This document shows, one piece after another, positions 25,229 through 33,460 of a DNA stretch of 64,000 nt. Each line of letters begins with the position of its first letter. Position 1 is the first letter of the stretch. The notes under the pieces were generated by a model. That model saw only the letters and a program-made list of their open reading frames with translations, searched no databases and was not told the origin of the DNA. The stretch covers positions 1-64,000 of the forward strand of contig JANQFR010000068.1 in NCBI GenBank assembly GCA_028277745.1, given 5' to 3'. Made by a program: the position numbers and the translations under genes. The DNA comes from Phycisphaeraceae bacterium. GTDB lineage: Bacteria; Planctomycetota; Phycisphaerae; Phycisphaerales; Phycisphaeraceae.

Positions 25229-26458
25229 TCAATTTCGCGGCCGCCGGCGGGGCGATGCGTCTTTCAAGGCCTGTTCGTAGGTCGTCACGCAGCGCCGCGC
25301 CGCGTCGTCCCAGGTCAGCCCGCCCAGCTCGGCGTTGGCGCGCCGGGCCATCTCCTCGCCGACCGGCGGGTGGTGCAGCACCCCGAGGACCTTGTTGGCG
25401 ATGTCGTCGGTGTCCCAGAAGTCGACCCGCAGCACGTGCCGGACCGCCTCGCCGACGCCGGCGGTCCGTGACAGGATCACCGGCACGTGATGGCTCATCG
25501 CTTCGAGCGCCGCGATCCCGAACGGCTCGCTGACCGAGGGCATCACGTACACGTCGGCCATCTTGAAGACGCGCCGGACCTCGTCGCCCGTGAGGAAGCC
25601 GGTGAACAGCACCTTGTGGCCCAGGCCGCTGCGCGCGACCTGCTCCACCATCTCCGCGGCCTGGTCGCCGGCGCCCGCCACGATGAACTTGATCCGCTCG
25701 TCGCGTTGCAGCACCTTCCGGGCCGCCGCCAGGAAGAACTCGGGCCCTTTCTGCATGGTGATCCGTCCGAGGAACAGCACGACCTTGTCGGTGCGGTCGA
25801 TGGTGGTCGGCTCGTCGCGATCGACGGCGAGGTCGATGCCGTTGTGGACCACGTCGATGCGGGCGGGATTGACGCCGAAGCGCTGCTCGACCTGGCGGGC
25901 GGTGAATCGGGAGACGCAGATCACGCGGGTCGCGGCGTGGAGGCCGCGGCGTTCGATCGCGACGATGGCGGGGTCGGCGCCGGCGCCGGCGCGGTCGAAC
26001 TCCGAGGAGTGCAGGTGGGCGATCCACGGCCGGCCGAGGACGCGGGCCACGGCGATGCCGGCGGGGTAGGTGAGCCAGTCGTGGGCGTGGATGAGGTCGA
26101 CTTCCATGTCACGCGCGACCCGGACGCAGTGGTGGGCGTAACGCCGGGCCTGGTCGGTGAGGTCGCCCCCGTAGCCGGCCGGGCCCCCGACGACCGACGC
26201 GGCGGAGGGGGGCCGGCTCGGCGTGAACGGCGCCTGCGTGGGAGCGGGGTAGGGGCTGCGGAATTTGGCACGCACGGCTTTGAAGGTCACGTTAGGCAGG
26301 TCGGCGGGGAGCGCCGGCGGCGGGTCATCGCCGGTCGGGAGCACGAACGTCACCCGGACGTTGCGTCGTCCTAAAGCCTTGGTCAGCCCGTCGCACGCGG
26401 CGCCGAGGCCGCCGGAGATCATGGGCGGGAACTCCCACCCGAGCATGAGGATGTGCAT
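25229..26458 (-). CDS. GT4/GT5-type glycosyltransferase (glycogen-synthase-like)
   Basis: A 409-residue GT-B fold enzyme. The N-terminal WEFPPMISGGLG matches the K/WxGGL motif of starch/glycogen synthase-like transferases. HAHDWLTYPAG and VVHNGID mark the acceptor half. LFLGRITMQKGPEFFL and MPSVSEPFGIAALEAM (the E-x7-E motif) mark the nucleotide-sugar half. It is likely to use UDP- or ADP-glucose for glycogen or a related glucan. I prefer the ATG at 26458 over the TTG directly before it. Sugar specificity is uncertain. Confidence 0.85.
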   Translation of the reverse strand: MHILMLGWEFPPMISGGLGAACDGLTKALGRRNVRVTFVLPTGDDPPPALPADLPNVTFKAVRAKFRSPYPAPTQAPFTPSRPPSAASVVGGPAGYGGDLTDQARRYAHHCVRVARDMEVDLIHAHDWLTYPAGIAVARVLGRPWIAHLHSSEFDRAGAGADPAIVAIERRGLHAATRVICVSRFTARQVEQRFGVNPARIDVVHNGIDLAVDRDEPTTIDRTDKVVLFLGRITMQKGPEFFLAAARKVLQRDERIKFIVAGAGDQAAEMVEQVARSGLGHKVLFTGFLTGDEVRRVFKMADVYVMPSVSEPFGIAALEAMSHHVPVILSRTAGVGEAVRHVLRVDFWDTDDIANKVLGVLHHPPVGEEMARRANAELGGLTWDDAARRCVTTYEQALKDASPRRRPRN

Positions 26459-26496
26459 CAAACCGATTTCATCTGAGAGGAAAGGGGAGCCGGGGT

Positions 26497-26979
26497 TTAG
26501 CCTTCTTCGTCGCCGGCGCTCATATCGCCCAGCTCACGGAAGCAGGCTTCGTAGGCCAGCAAGGCCTTGGAGATGCGGTCGATCATGGGTTCGCCATCGA
26601 TCTTGTCGTCGCCGACGCGGATGACCGAGCGGAAGACGAATTCCTTGGCGTCGTTGCGGTAGTGCTCGATCTCGAGGGAGGTGTCCCAGCCCTGGTCGAC
26701 GAGCTCCTCTTCGAGCAGTTCCTCGAACTTGTCGCCGACGTGCATGACATCGGCTTCGATGGATTCGCTGAGCCAGCGGTCGGGCGTGTAGAGGCCGACG
26801 TAGATGACGTCGTGTTCGGGCAGGTTCACCTCAGCACGGTACTCGGCGGGAGATTCGCAGTTCTTGGCCAGGCAGCGGAGGCGCTCGTCGGTGCGGCGGA
26901 CCTTGGCGAACACGCTGGCGTTACGCACGCGGTCGCCGACTTCTTCGTAGAGCGCCTGGCATTCATCGCAGATCATCAT
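26497..26979 (-). CDS. Conserved-type protein with N-terminal CxxC and YbjN-like features, function unknown
   Basis: A 160-residue protein I cannot assign. It starts MMICDECQALYEE, a possible zinc CxxC, with two more cysteines at RCLAKNCES. A mixed alpha/beta body follows with GDKFEELLEEELVDQGWD and the acidic tail MSAGDEEG. The second half faintly resembles YbjN or secretion-chaperone-like folds, but that is a weak impression. GGAA lies 6 bases before the ATG at 26979. It may be co-transcribed with the glycosyltransferase, 38 bases downstream. Confidence 0.5.
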   Translation of the reverse strand: MMICDECQALYEEVGDRVRNASVFAKVRRTDERLRCLAKNCESPAEYRAEVNLPEHDVIYVGLYTPDRWLSESIEADVMHVGDKFEELLEEELVDQGWDTSLEIEHYRNDAKEFVFRSVIRVGDDKIDGEPMIDRISKALLAYEACFRELGDMSAGDEEG

Positions 26980-27110
26980 TGGGGTTCCTTGCGACAGGCC
27001 GGCGGCGGGCCGGCGGGTTTGGGGCACAACAATAGTCGCGCCGCGGGCGGGGAACAAGCCGGGCCGCCACAGTTCGGCCCCGCGGGCCGTCGCCTGAGCG
27101 CTGCGCGGCT

Positions 27111-27280
27111 GCGGATGGCAGATGGATGATGGCAGATGGCAGATGGGACAGAGCGCCCATGACCGGGATACCGAGGGGACACCACGGGGCGTATATCATC
27201 TACCCAGAAATCAACCAACAACTCACTATTCGATCCTCTGCGACCCATCTGCCATCCGCCATCTCACATCTGTCATTTCC
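27111..27280. repeat. Long imperfect inverted repeat with GATGGCAG motifs
   Basis: The left arm (about 27111-27152) is built of tandem GCAGATGG/GATGATGG units. The right arm (about 27236-27280) is the complement of part of it: GATGGCAGATGGG-CAGAG pairs with CTCTG-CCCATCTGCCATC. About 83 bases lie between. The right arm overlaps the last codons of the rRNA methyltransferase. It is a MITE- or REP-like structure, seen once in the window. The rest of the gap 26980-27110 shows nothing I can name. Confidence 0.6.
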
Positions 27281-28067
27281 CGCCCGCCCGGACCGCCTCG
27301 TACATCAGCACCCCCGCCGCGACCGAGGCGTTGAGCGAGTCGACCAGCGGTCCCGCATTGGGCAGGGCGACCCGCTGGCCCCCGGTCTCGTCGGCCAGCG
27401 CCAGCCACCGCTCGCTGAGCCCCGCGTCCTCCGGGCCGATCACCAGCGCCAGCGGCCCGCTCCAGTCCGCCCGGCGGTAGTCGACCGACCCCGCCGGCGT
27501 CGCCGCCACTGCCCGCAGGCCGCTCGACCGGACCCACGCGATCGCCTCGTCCTCGCCCAGCACCAGCGTCGGCATCACGAACACCCCGCCCGTGCTCGAC
27601 CGGATCGCGTTGGGGTTGAACACGTCCACCACCGACCCGGCCGCTATCACCGCGTCGAACCCCGCAGCGCAGGCCGTCCGCACCATCGCGCCCAGGTTGC
27701 CCGGCTTCTCCGTCCCCACCGCCATCAACACCCGCGTCGACCCGCTGACCTTCAACCCTTCGAGCGTCCAGCGCGGCTTCTCCACCACCGCCAGCACGCC
27801 TTCCGGCTCGCGGTGATACGTCATCTTCACCAGTAGCTCGGCGGGGACCTCGTACACCGACTTGCTCGGCCACCCGGCGTCGCCGATGAGTTGCGGACAC
27901 ACCCACAACTCCCGCACCCGCAGCCCCGCCTCGACCGCCCGGCTCACCTCGCGCACGCCCTCGGCCAGGAAGACCTCGGCTCCGCGCCGCGACCGCGACC
28001 GCCGCAGCTTCATCACCGCCTTCACCCGCGGGTTGGCGGCGCTCGTGATGGTCATGCGGTCCGGCAC
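27273..28067 (-). CDS. SpoU/TrmH-family RNA 2'-O-ribose methyltransferase
   Basis: A 264-residue SPOUT enzyme that methylates ribose 2'-OH in rRNA or tRNA. An N-terminal substrate-binding domain (about 1-100) is followed by the knot domain. Its motifs are EKPGNLGAMVRTA (motif 1), LALVIGPEDAGLS (motif 2) and VDSLNASVAAGVLMYE (motif 3). The layout matches RlmB/TsnR-like rRNA methyltransferases. The exact target is not readable from sequence. The 3' end reaches into the inverted repeat at 27236-27280. Confidence 0.88.
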   Translation of the reverse strand: MPDRMTITSAANPRVKAVMKLRRSRSRRGAEVFLAEGVREVSRAVEAGLRVRELWVCPQLIGDAGWPSKSVYEVPAELLVKMTYHREPEGVLAVVEKPRWTLEGLKVSGSTRVLMAVGTEKPGNLGAMVRTACAAGFDAVIAAGSVVDVFNPNAIRSSTGGVFVMPTLVLGEDEAIAWVRSSGLRAVAATPAGSVDYRRADWSGPLALVIGPEDAGLSERWLALADETGGQRVALPNAGPLVDSLNASVAAGVLMYEAVRAGGK

Positions 28068-28113
28068 GGCCGCATCTTAGCGATCGGCCCGCTCCCGCGA
28101 TAAGGTGGCGGCC

Positions 28114-29637
28114 ATGAACCCTTCCTCCCCTTCACCGATGAACGTCCTCTTCGTCATGACCGATCAGCACATCGCCGGCTGCACCGGTTACGAAAACCAC
28201 CCCCACGCCCTCACCCCGAACATGGACCGCCTCGCCGCCTCGGGCGTCCGCTTCCGCCATTGCTACACCGCCAACCCCATCTGCACGCCGACCCGCGTGT
28301 CGATCCTCTCCGGCCAGTACTGCCACAACCACGGCTACTTCGGCCTCGACGGGCCGACCCCCGCCCGGCTGCCGTCGTTCCTGGGACACTTCAAGCAGCA
28401 CGGCTACCGCACCGCCGCGGTGGGCAAACTCCATCTGCCCAATCAGCCGCGGGAGTGGGCGCGCGAGGATTGCGACCTGTATCTCGACATCATGAACGTG
28501 AACAACGACGGGCTGACGTATCTCAGCTACCTCAAGCAGCACGGCCACGAGGGCGACTTCGACGCGTCCTGGCTGATCGATGCGCCGACCCGCGACAACA
28601 ACCCCCGCGACGCCCGGCCGTCGAACATGCCGTTTGAGCACAGCGTGGAAGGCTACGCCACGCGCCACGCGATCGACTTCATCGACGACGCGGCCGACCG
28701 CGGTCAGCCGTTCTGCATGGAGGTGAGCTATCACCGGCCGCACCAGGTGTACACCCCGGACAAGCGGTTCTGGGACATGTATCCCGATGACCTGCCCCTG
28801 CCGCCGTTTGCGTTGGACGACGCGCCGGACCGCCCGCCGCACTTCCGCCGCATGGCCGAGGGCGGCCGACGCATGGAGCCGCTCTACGAACCCAAAACGA
28901 TGGAGGAGCGGTACCGCCGCGTCTGGCGGGGATACCTCGCCTGCATCACGCACTGCGATCACGGCTTGGGCCTGCTCATGGACCACCTCGAGGCCCGCGG
29001 GCTCGCCGATAACACGGTCGTGGTTTATTCCGCCGACCACGGCGCCTACTCCGGCCTGTTCGGCGTCCCCGAAAAGGCGCCGGGGATCTGTTCCGAGCAG
29101 GTCTGCCGCATCCCGTCGGTCTGGCGCGTGCCCGGCCTCACGCCGCCCGACCGGGAGTCGCGCCGGCTCGCCCACATCGTCGACCTCGCCCCCACCCTCG
29201 TGTCTCTCTGTGGTCTTCCTGGGATGGATTGGGTCGATGGCTGCGACCTCACGCCCCTGCTGCGAGGCGGCGACGCGCCGCTGCGCGACGTCGCCGTGAC
29301 CGAGCACCCCTGGAGCAAGAGCGTCCGCTGGGACCACTGGCGGCTGGTCCATTATCAACGCGCCATGTTCCCCGGCCAGGACACGGGCGAGCTTTACGAC
29401 CTCGACGCCGACTCGTGGGAGCAACGCAACCTGTATCACGACGCCGAGCATCAGCCGACCGTGCAGGAGGGCCGCCGCCGGCTGCTCGAGTGGCTGATCG
29501 CCACCACCCGGCACGTGACGAGCCTGCCCGTGCTGCGCGACGATGACGGGCGCCCCCTGCCTCAAGCGGCCGACGGCAAACAGTCCAACGCTTACTCCGA
29601 AGACGCCCGTCTCAGCCAGAACCTGAATTATCTTTGA
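28114..29637 (+). CDS. Sulfatase without a signal peptide
   Basis: A 507-residue type I sulfatase that hydrolyses sulfate esters. The formylglycine site is CTPTR (57-61), followed by VSILSGQ. Metal-site residues include MTDQH near the start and VVYSADHGAYSG towards the C-terminal half. Most planctomycete sulfatases are exported; this one starts directly with the catalytic fold, so it is probably cytosolic. I chose the ATG at 28114 (AAGG about 8 bases upstream) over a GTG 9 bases earlier. Sugar-type genes follow on the other strand, which suggests a role in using a sulfated carbohydrate. Confidence 0.92.
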   Translation: MNPSSPSPMNVLFVMTDQHIAGCTGYENHPHALTPNMDRLAASGVRFRHCYTANPICTPTRVSILSGQYCHNHGYFGLDGPTPARLPSFLGHFKQHGYRTAAVGKLHLPNQPREWAREDCDLYLDIMNVNNDGLTYLSYLKQHGHEGDFDASWLIDAPTRDNNPRDARPSNMPFEHSVEGYATRHAIDFIDDAADRGQPFCMEVSYHRPHQVYTPDKRFWDMYPDDLPLPPFALDDAPDRPPHFRRMAEGGRRMEPLYEPKTMEERYRRVWRGYLACITHCDHGLGLLMDHLEARGLADNTVVVYSADHGAYSGLFGVPEKAPGICSEQVCRIPSVWRVPGLTPPDRESRRLAHIVDLAPTLVSLCGLPGMDWVDGCDLTPLLRGGDAPLRDVAVTEHPWSKSVRWDHWRLVHYQRAMFPGQDTGELYDLDADSWEQRNLYHDAEHQPTVQEGRRRLLEWLIATTRHVTSLPVLRDDDGRPLPQAADGKQSNAYSEDARLSQNLNYL

Positions 29638-29666
29638 TCCGAACAACTGCAGCGCGGCAGCGCGTC

Positions 29667-30503
29667 TCAGGTCACGGTCCGGTAGCGTTCGGCGATGAGC
29701 GCGAGGTAGTCGTGCTGGTCCATTGCCCAGTAGTGCTCGCTGAAGACCTCGACCTCGTTAAATCCGTCGAAGCCGGCCCGCTCGACCATGGCGCGGATGC
29801 CGGCGATGTCGGCGCAGCCGTCGCCCATGAGGCCACGGTCGGTGAGCAGGTGGCGGGTGTTGACGCGCCAGTCGCAGACGTGGAAACCCAGGAGCGTCCC
29901 CTGCTGCCCGGCCAACTCGATCTCACGTTCGAGGTCGGGGTCCCACCAGACGTGGTAGACGTCGACGGCGATGCCGAGCATGGGGTGGCGGAGAGCCTCA
30001 CAGATCGCGCGGGCCTCGGCCATGCGGTTGACGCACGACTTGTCGCCGGCGTACATCGGGTGCAGCGGCTCGATGGAGAGCTTCACGTCGACCTGCTGGG
30101 CGTGGTCGAGGCAGGCGGCGATGCCGTCGCTCACTTGCTTGCGCGCCTCGGCCAGCGGTAGCCCGGGCGTCGCGCCGACCACCAGCACCACCTGCCCGGC
30201 TCCGAGCGCGGCGGCCTCGTCGAGCATCGTCTTGTTGTGGTCGATCGCCTTCTGTCGATCGGCGTCATCCAATGCCGTGAAGAACCCGCCCCGCACGTAC
30301 GCGGGCACGGCCAGGCCCGAGCCCTTCACCGTCTTGACCGCTTCCTCCAGCCCGACGCCGCCTTCCTCGGGGGCGACCGTGTTCCGCCAGATGCTGATCG
30401 CCGCGACCCCCGCCGCGGCGTAGGCGTCGCAGCACTGCCGCAGCGACCAGGGTTTGTTGGTCATCGTGTGGACAGCGCATTGTGAGAGGTCGTTGAGCGG
30501 CAT
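29667..30503 (-). CDS. Sugar phosphate isomerase/epimerase-type TIM-barrel protein
   Basis: A 278-residue AP-endonuclease-2-like TIM barrel, the fold of inosose dehydratases, hydroxypyruvate isomerases and sugar epimerases. Candidate metal ligands are Glu in LSIEPLHPMY, Asp/His in AVDVYHVWWDP, His in GFHVCDWRV and Glu in NEVEVFSEHYW. GGAG lies 6 bases before the ATG. It is in the same orientation as the Gfo/Idh oxidoreductase gene upstream, and the two were probably one transcription unit. A family B repeat and transposase cassette of about 700 bp now separates them. The substrate is unknown. Confidence 0.82.
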   Translation of the reverse strand: MPLNDLSQCAVHTMTNKPWSLRQCCDAYAAAGVAAISIWRNTVAPEEGGVGLEEAVKTVKGSGLAVPAYVRGGFFTALDDADRQKAIDHNKTMLDEAAALGAGQVVLVVGATPGLPLAEARKQVSDGIAACLDHAQQVDVKLSIEPLHPMYAGDKSCVNRMAEARAICEALRHPMLGIAVDVYHVWWDPDLEREIELAGQQGTLLGFHVCDWRVNTRHLLTDRGLMGDGCADIAGIRAMVERAGFDGFNEVEVFSEHYWAMDQHDYLALIAERYRTVT

Positions 30504-30516
30504 GTGGTGCTCCGAG

Positions 30517-30606
30517 ATCCGGACCTTCGCTTCGCTCAGGACCGGCTTTGACGTTGGTCCATGAATTGTTTGAGAAGCCGGTCCTGAGCGCAGCGAAGGT
30601 CCGGAT
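30517..30606. repeat. Family B inverted repeat pair, copy 2 (left flank of the transposase)
   Basis: Arms of 32 bp at 30517-30548 and 30575-30606, in inverted orientation with a 26-base spacer. One base differs from the other copies (TTCGCTTCGC for TTCGCTGCGC). Most of the pair is inside the transposase coding sequence and encodes its last 23 residues and stop codon. Confidence 0.92.
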
Positions 30607-31135
30607 CCCCATCGTTTCGGTCATAACGCCACACCCAGGCCCCCTGCGCGCCATGGCTGACGATGTAGTGAAAAACCGTGCGCTGGTGTTCTACATCTTT
30701 AATCCGGATCGGCTTGCCGCCGTCAGCCCACACCCGCCCGGGCTGCGCCTCCCGGATGGCGTGCGATGACGCCTGCCTGAGCCGGCCGACCTCGCGTTTC
30801 ACCCACTCCCAGCCATCCGGCAAGGCAAGAAGCAGGTGGGTGTGCGTGGCTCCCGCCGCAAGGACCAGGCAAGGTGAATTCATTTCGGTTGCTTTCTCCA
30901 GCATGGCCTGACCCAAACGAGGCAACACCGATGATGGGAGGACAACGGGTTTCGAACTGCGCACCTTTTGATAGACGGCCAATCCTGCGTGTTCACCGGT
31001 TGGCGGGCGGCGTTTGTAATCGCCGCTGCTGTGGAGGCGGTGTTTTCGTGAGCGGAACCCGCGTTCGTCGCCTGGAAGCCATTGGCCCCGGCAGGTGAGG
31101 ATGATGTGCCACCAAGCGCGATTCAGTCCCGGCAT
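30536..31135 (-). CDS. REP-associated tyrosine transposase-like protein (Y1/HUH family)
   Basis: A 199-residue protein. It begins with NRAWWHIILTCRG, the usual first strand of IS200-like Y1 transposases. The metal-binding HUH motif is His98-Thr-His100 in ATHTHLLLALP. The candidate nucleophile is Tyr157 in the helix RTVFHYIVSHGAQG, with the family VWADGGKPIRI segment just before. RAYTs are single-copy domesticated relatives of IS200 transposases that cut REP hairpins. The start at 31135 was chosen because homology begins there; the open frame extends further upstream only through the repeat and antisense to the oxidoreductase. Residues 177-199 are encoded by the REP arm. No canonical NHxHL or YxxNP was seen, so it is a divergent member. 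Confidence 0.75.
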   Translation of the reverse strand: MPGLNRAWWHIILTCRGQWLPGDERGFRSRKHRLHSSGDYKRRPPTGEHAGLAVYQKVRSSKPVVLPSSVLPRLGQAMLEKATEMNSPCLVLAAGATHTHLLLALPDGWEWVKREVGRLRQASSHAIREAQPGRVWADGGKPIRIKDVEHQRTVFHYIVSHGAQGAWVWRYDRNDGDPDLRCAQDRLLKQFMDQRQSRS

Positions 31136-31148
31136 GGGGGTTAGTGTA

Positions 31149-31222
31149 ATCCGGACCTTCGCTGCGCTCAGGACCGGCTTCTCGGACGCAAAGCCGGTCC
31201 TGAGCGCAGCGAAGGTCCGGAT
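31149..31222. repeat. Family B inverted repeat pair, copy 3 (right flank of the transposase)
   Basis: Perfectly complementary 32-bp arms at 31149-31180 and 31191-31222 with a 10-base loop. It lies between the transposase start and the stop codon of the Gfo/Idh gene. Confidence 0.93.
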
Positions 31223-31227
31223 CCCCC

Positions 31228-32385
31228 CTACAACCCGGGCACGTCCACCCAGCGCTTCTCCTTCCACGACTGCATCCCCAGTTCCGCCAACTGCACGCCC
31301 CTGGCGCCCTCCATCAGCGTCCACCGGAACGGCTCGTCCAGCGCGACGTGCCGCAGGAACAGCTCCCACTGGATCTTGAACGCGTTGTCGTATTCGATGT
31401 TGTTCGGCACGAGCTGCCAGCCGCCGTAGAAGTCGATCGGCTGGGGGATGTCGGGGTTCCATACCGGCTTTGGCGTTTCGGCGGCGCTCTGGACGTAGAC
31501 CTCGCGCAGCCCGGCGACGGCTGAGCCCTTCACGCCGTCGACCTGGACGGTCAGCAGGTCGTCGCGGCGGACGCGGGTGCACCAGGAGCTGTTGAACTGG
31601 CACATCGTGCCGTCTTCGAGCAGGAACATGGCGTAGGCCGAGTCGTCGGCGGTGGCGTCGTAGGGTTGGCCGGATTCGTCGCGGCGCTGCGGGATGTCGG
31701 TGGCGCCGTGGGCGACGAGCGACTTGATCGGGCCGAAGAGGTTGGAGATGACGTACTGCCAGTGGCAGAACATGTCGATCATGATGCCGCCGCCGTCTTC
31801 GGCGCGGTAGTTCCACGAGGGGCGTTGGGCGGGCTGGTCGAGGTCCATGCCGGTGAAGACCCAGTAGCCGAACTCGCCGCGCACGGAGAGGATCTTGCCG
31901 AAGAAGCCCAACTCCTTGAGCATCGCGATCTTGCGGAAGGACGAGAGCCAGAGCTTGTCCTGGACGACGCCGTTCTTGAGCCCCGCGCCGTCGACGAGTC
32001 GGGCGAGACGGACGGCCTCGTCGGTCTGGGTGGCGGTGGGCTTCTCGCAGTAGATCGCCTTGCCGGCCTTGACGGCCATCTCGATGAAGCCGGCGCGTTG
32101 GAGCGTGCCGGAGGCGTCGAAGAAGACCTCGTAGTCGCCGTGCTTGCCGTCGAGGGCGCCCTGGACGTCGGTGGTGTATCTGAGCCCGCCGTGGGCGTCG
32201 GCGAGGGCCTGGAGCTTATTGGCGTTGCGGCCGGTGAGGATGGGGTCGGGCATGAGCGTGAGGTCGGGGCTGACCTTGACGCCGCCTTGTTGGATGATGG
32301 CGAGGATCGAGCGGATGAGGTGCTGGTTGGTCCCCATGCGTCCGGTGACGCCGTTCATAATGATGCCGATGCGGCGTTGTTCCAC
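31228..32385 (-). CDS. Gfo/Idh/MocA-family NAD(P)-dependent oxidoreductase
   Basis: A 385-residue dehydrogenase probably acting on a sugar or inositol derivative. A Rossmann N-terminus ([13 protein letters not shown]) precedes the family motif [12 protein letters not shown] and a C-terminal substrate domain. The latter includes the usual acid/His region [13 protein letters not shown]. The start is a GTG with AAGGAG 7 bases upstream. It reads towards the TIM-barrel isomerase gene, an arrangement typical of sugar catabolic operons, now interrupted by the REPIN-RAYT cassette. The substrate cannot be deduced. Confidence 0.88.
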   Translation of the reverse strand: MEQRRIGIIMNGVTGRMGTNQHLIRSILAIIQQGGVKVSPDLTLMPDPILTGRNANKLQALADAHGGLRYTTDVQGALDGKHGDYEVFFDASGTLQRAGFIEMAVKAGKAIYCEKPTATQTDEAVRLARLVDGAGLKNGVVQDKLWLSSFRKIAMLKELGFFGKILSVRGEFGYWVFTGMDLDQPAQRPSWNYRAEDGGGIMIDMFCHWQYVISNLFGPIKSLVAHGATDIPQRRDESGQPYDATADDSAYAMFLLEDGTMCQFNSSWCTRVRRDDLLTVQVDGVKGSAVAGLREVYVQSAAETPKPVWNPDIPQPIDFYGGWQLVPNNIEYDNAFKIQWELFLRHVALDEPFRWTLMEGARGVQLAELGMQSWKEKRWVDVPGL

Positions 32386-32493
32386 GGGAGGCTCCTTGGC
32401 GGTGGATCGTTGACAGGTAAAAGGTAAGCCGCGGACCGCCCGGCGTCGTTAGACGAAGCGGACAAGCGGGTTGGCGAATCGGGACATGAGCGG

Positions 32494-32546
32494 ATAGCCG
32501 GGCCGCTACGCGGCCCCGGGCCAGGCGGGCGTAGCCCGCCGGCTAT
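32494..32546. repeat. Family A palindromic element, copy 4 (reversed)
   Basis: The reverse complement of the copy at 747-799, with one or two changed spacer bases. It lies between the start of the Gfo/Idh gene and the end of the AraC gene, the only copy of the five not at a convergent junction. Confidence 0.92.
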
Positions 32547-32572
32547 GAAGGTCGGAATCAAAGCCATCCCCC

Positions 32573-33433
32573 TCACCCGATGGACGGGTCGGCGCGGAAC
32601 GCGGTGGGGCTCATGCCCGCCTGCTGGCTGAACCACCGGCTGAACGTGGCGACCGTCGAGAACCCCACCGCCTCGGCGACCTGGACCACCTTGAGCCGGT
32701 CCTGGCTCAGCAGCTCCCGGGCGAGCTGGAACCGCCGCGCCGTGATGTAGGTGTGAGGCGTGCAGCCGAACGCCGCCTCGAAGCGCCGGGTGAAGTGGCG
32801 CGGCGAGAAGTGGGCGACCTTCGCCAGCTCCTCCAGCGACGGCGGGTCGGCCACGCGCTGCTCGATCATCGCCACCGCCCGGTTCAGGCCCCGCTCCAGC
32901 TCCTCCGGCTCATCGCTCACGTGCGTCGTTTCCTTCGCGTCCCGCGGCCAGAGGCACAACGCCTCGCTCAGCCGCGCCAGCAGCAGCGGCGGCCGCACCG
33001 CCTCCACCAGCCCCAGCCGCATCACCACCCGCAGCGCCGCGGTCAGCGCCTTGTCCTCCCGCAGCCCCGTGAGCAGCGTCGGCCACGACCGCCGCTTTAC
33101 CGCCGGCCACGACGGCTCGACCCGCAGCCGCAGGTGATACACCCGCGACGGCTCGTCGCCGCGCACCAGCTCGTAGCCGTGCTCCTGCCGCGGGTAGGCC
33201 ACCATCGCCGTCACGCCGTGGATCGGCGTCCACCGCTGGTCACACCACACCCGCCCGTTGCAGCCGACCAGCAGGTCGAACTGCAGCTCCCGCTCGTGCG
33301 TGTGCGGCGCGATCGCGAACGACGGGTCGACCCGGTGCGTCAGCGTCTGCGCCAGCCGCGTCGGCTGGGCGAACAGCCTCGCGCAGCTGTCGCGCAGGGC
33401 GTCCTGGTGCGAACTCGCGTCGTCCGACGGCAT
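32573..33433 (-). CDS. AraC-family transcriptional regulator
   Basis: A 286-residue regulator. The N-terminal half is a cupin-like sensing region with APHTHERELQFDLLVG. The C-terminal half (about 185-285) holds two helix-turn-helix motifs: SLEELAKVAHFSPRHFTRRF and VVQVAEAVGFSTVATFSRWF. It lies after the efflux operon and before the Gfo/Idh operon in the same direction. Either could be its target; AraC regulators near Gfo/Idh genes usually govern sugar use. Confidence 0.9.
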   Translation of the reverse strand: MPSDDASSHQDALRDSCARLFAQPTRLAQTLTHRVDPSFAIAPHTHERELQFDLLVGCNGRVWCDQRWTPIHGVTAMVAYPRQEHGYELVRGDEPSRVYHLRLRVEPSWPAVKRRSWPTLLTGLREDKALTAALRVVMRLGLVEAVRPPLLLARLSEALCLWPRDAKETTHVSDEPEELERGLNRAVAMIEQRVADPPSLEELAKVAHFSPRHFTRRFEAAFGCTPHTYITARRFQLARELLSQDRLKVVQVAEAVGFSTVATFSRWFSQQAGMSPTAFRADPSIG

Positions 33434-33460
33434 CGGCCGTGATGGTAACCGCTGGCGCGG

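Larger units (their letters stand above)
30517..31222 (-). mobile_element. REPIN-RAYT cassette
   Basis: A tyrosine transposase gene is flanked on both sides by family B inverted repeat pairs (30517-30606 and 31149-31222). A third, stand-alone pair lies 15 kb away at 15344. This is the layout of REP-associated tyrosine transposases and their REPIN elements. It sits between two co-oriented sugar metabolism genes with almost no other sequence at either border (13 and 5 bases), as expected of an insertion. Confidence 0.75.

Noticed and set aside
31136-31816. An upstream in-frame extension of the transposase gene to 31816
   Set aside because: The extra part is Arg-rich, antisense to the Gfo/Idh gene and passes through the family B repeat. 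Homology starts at 31135.
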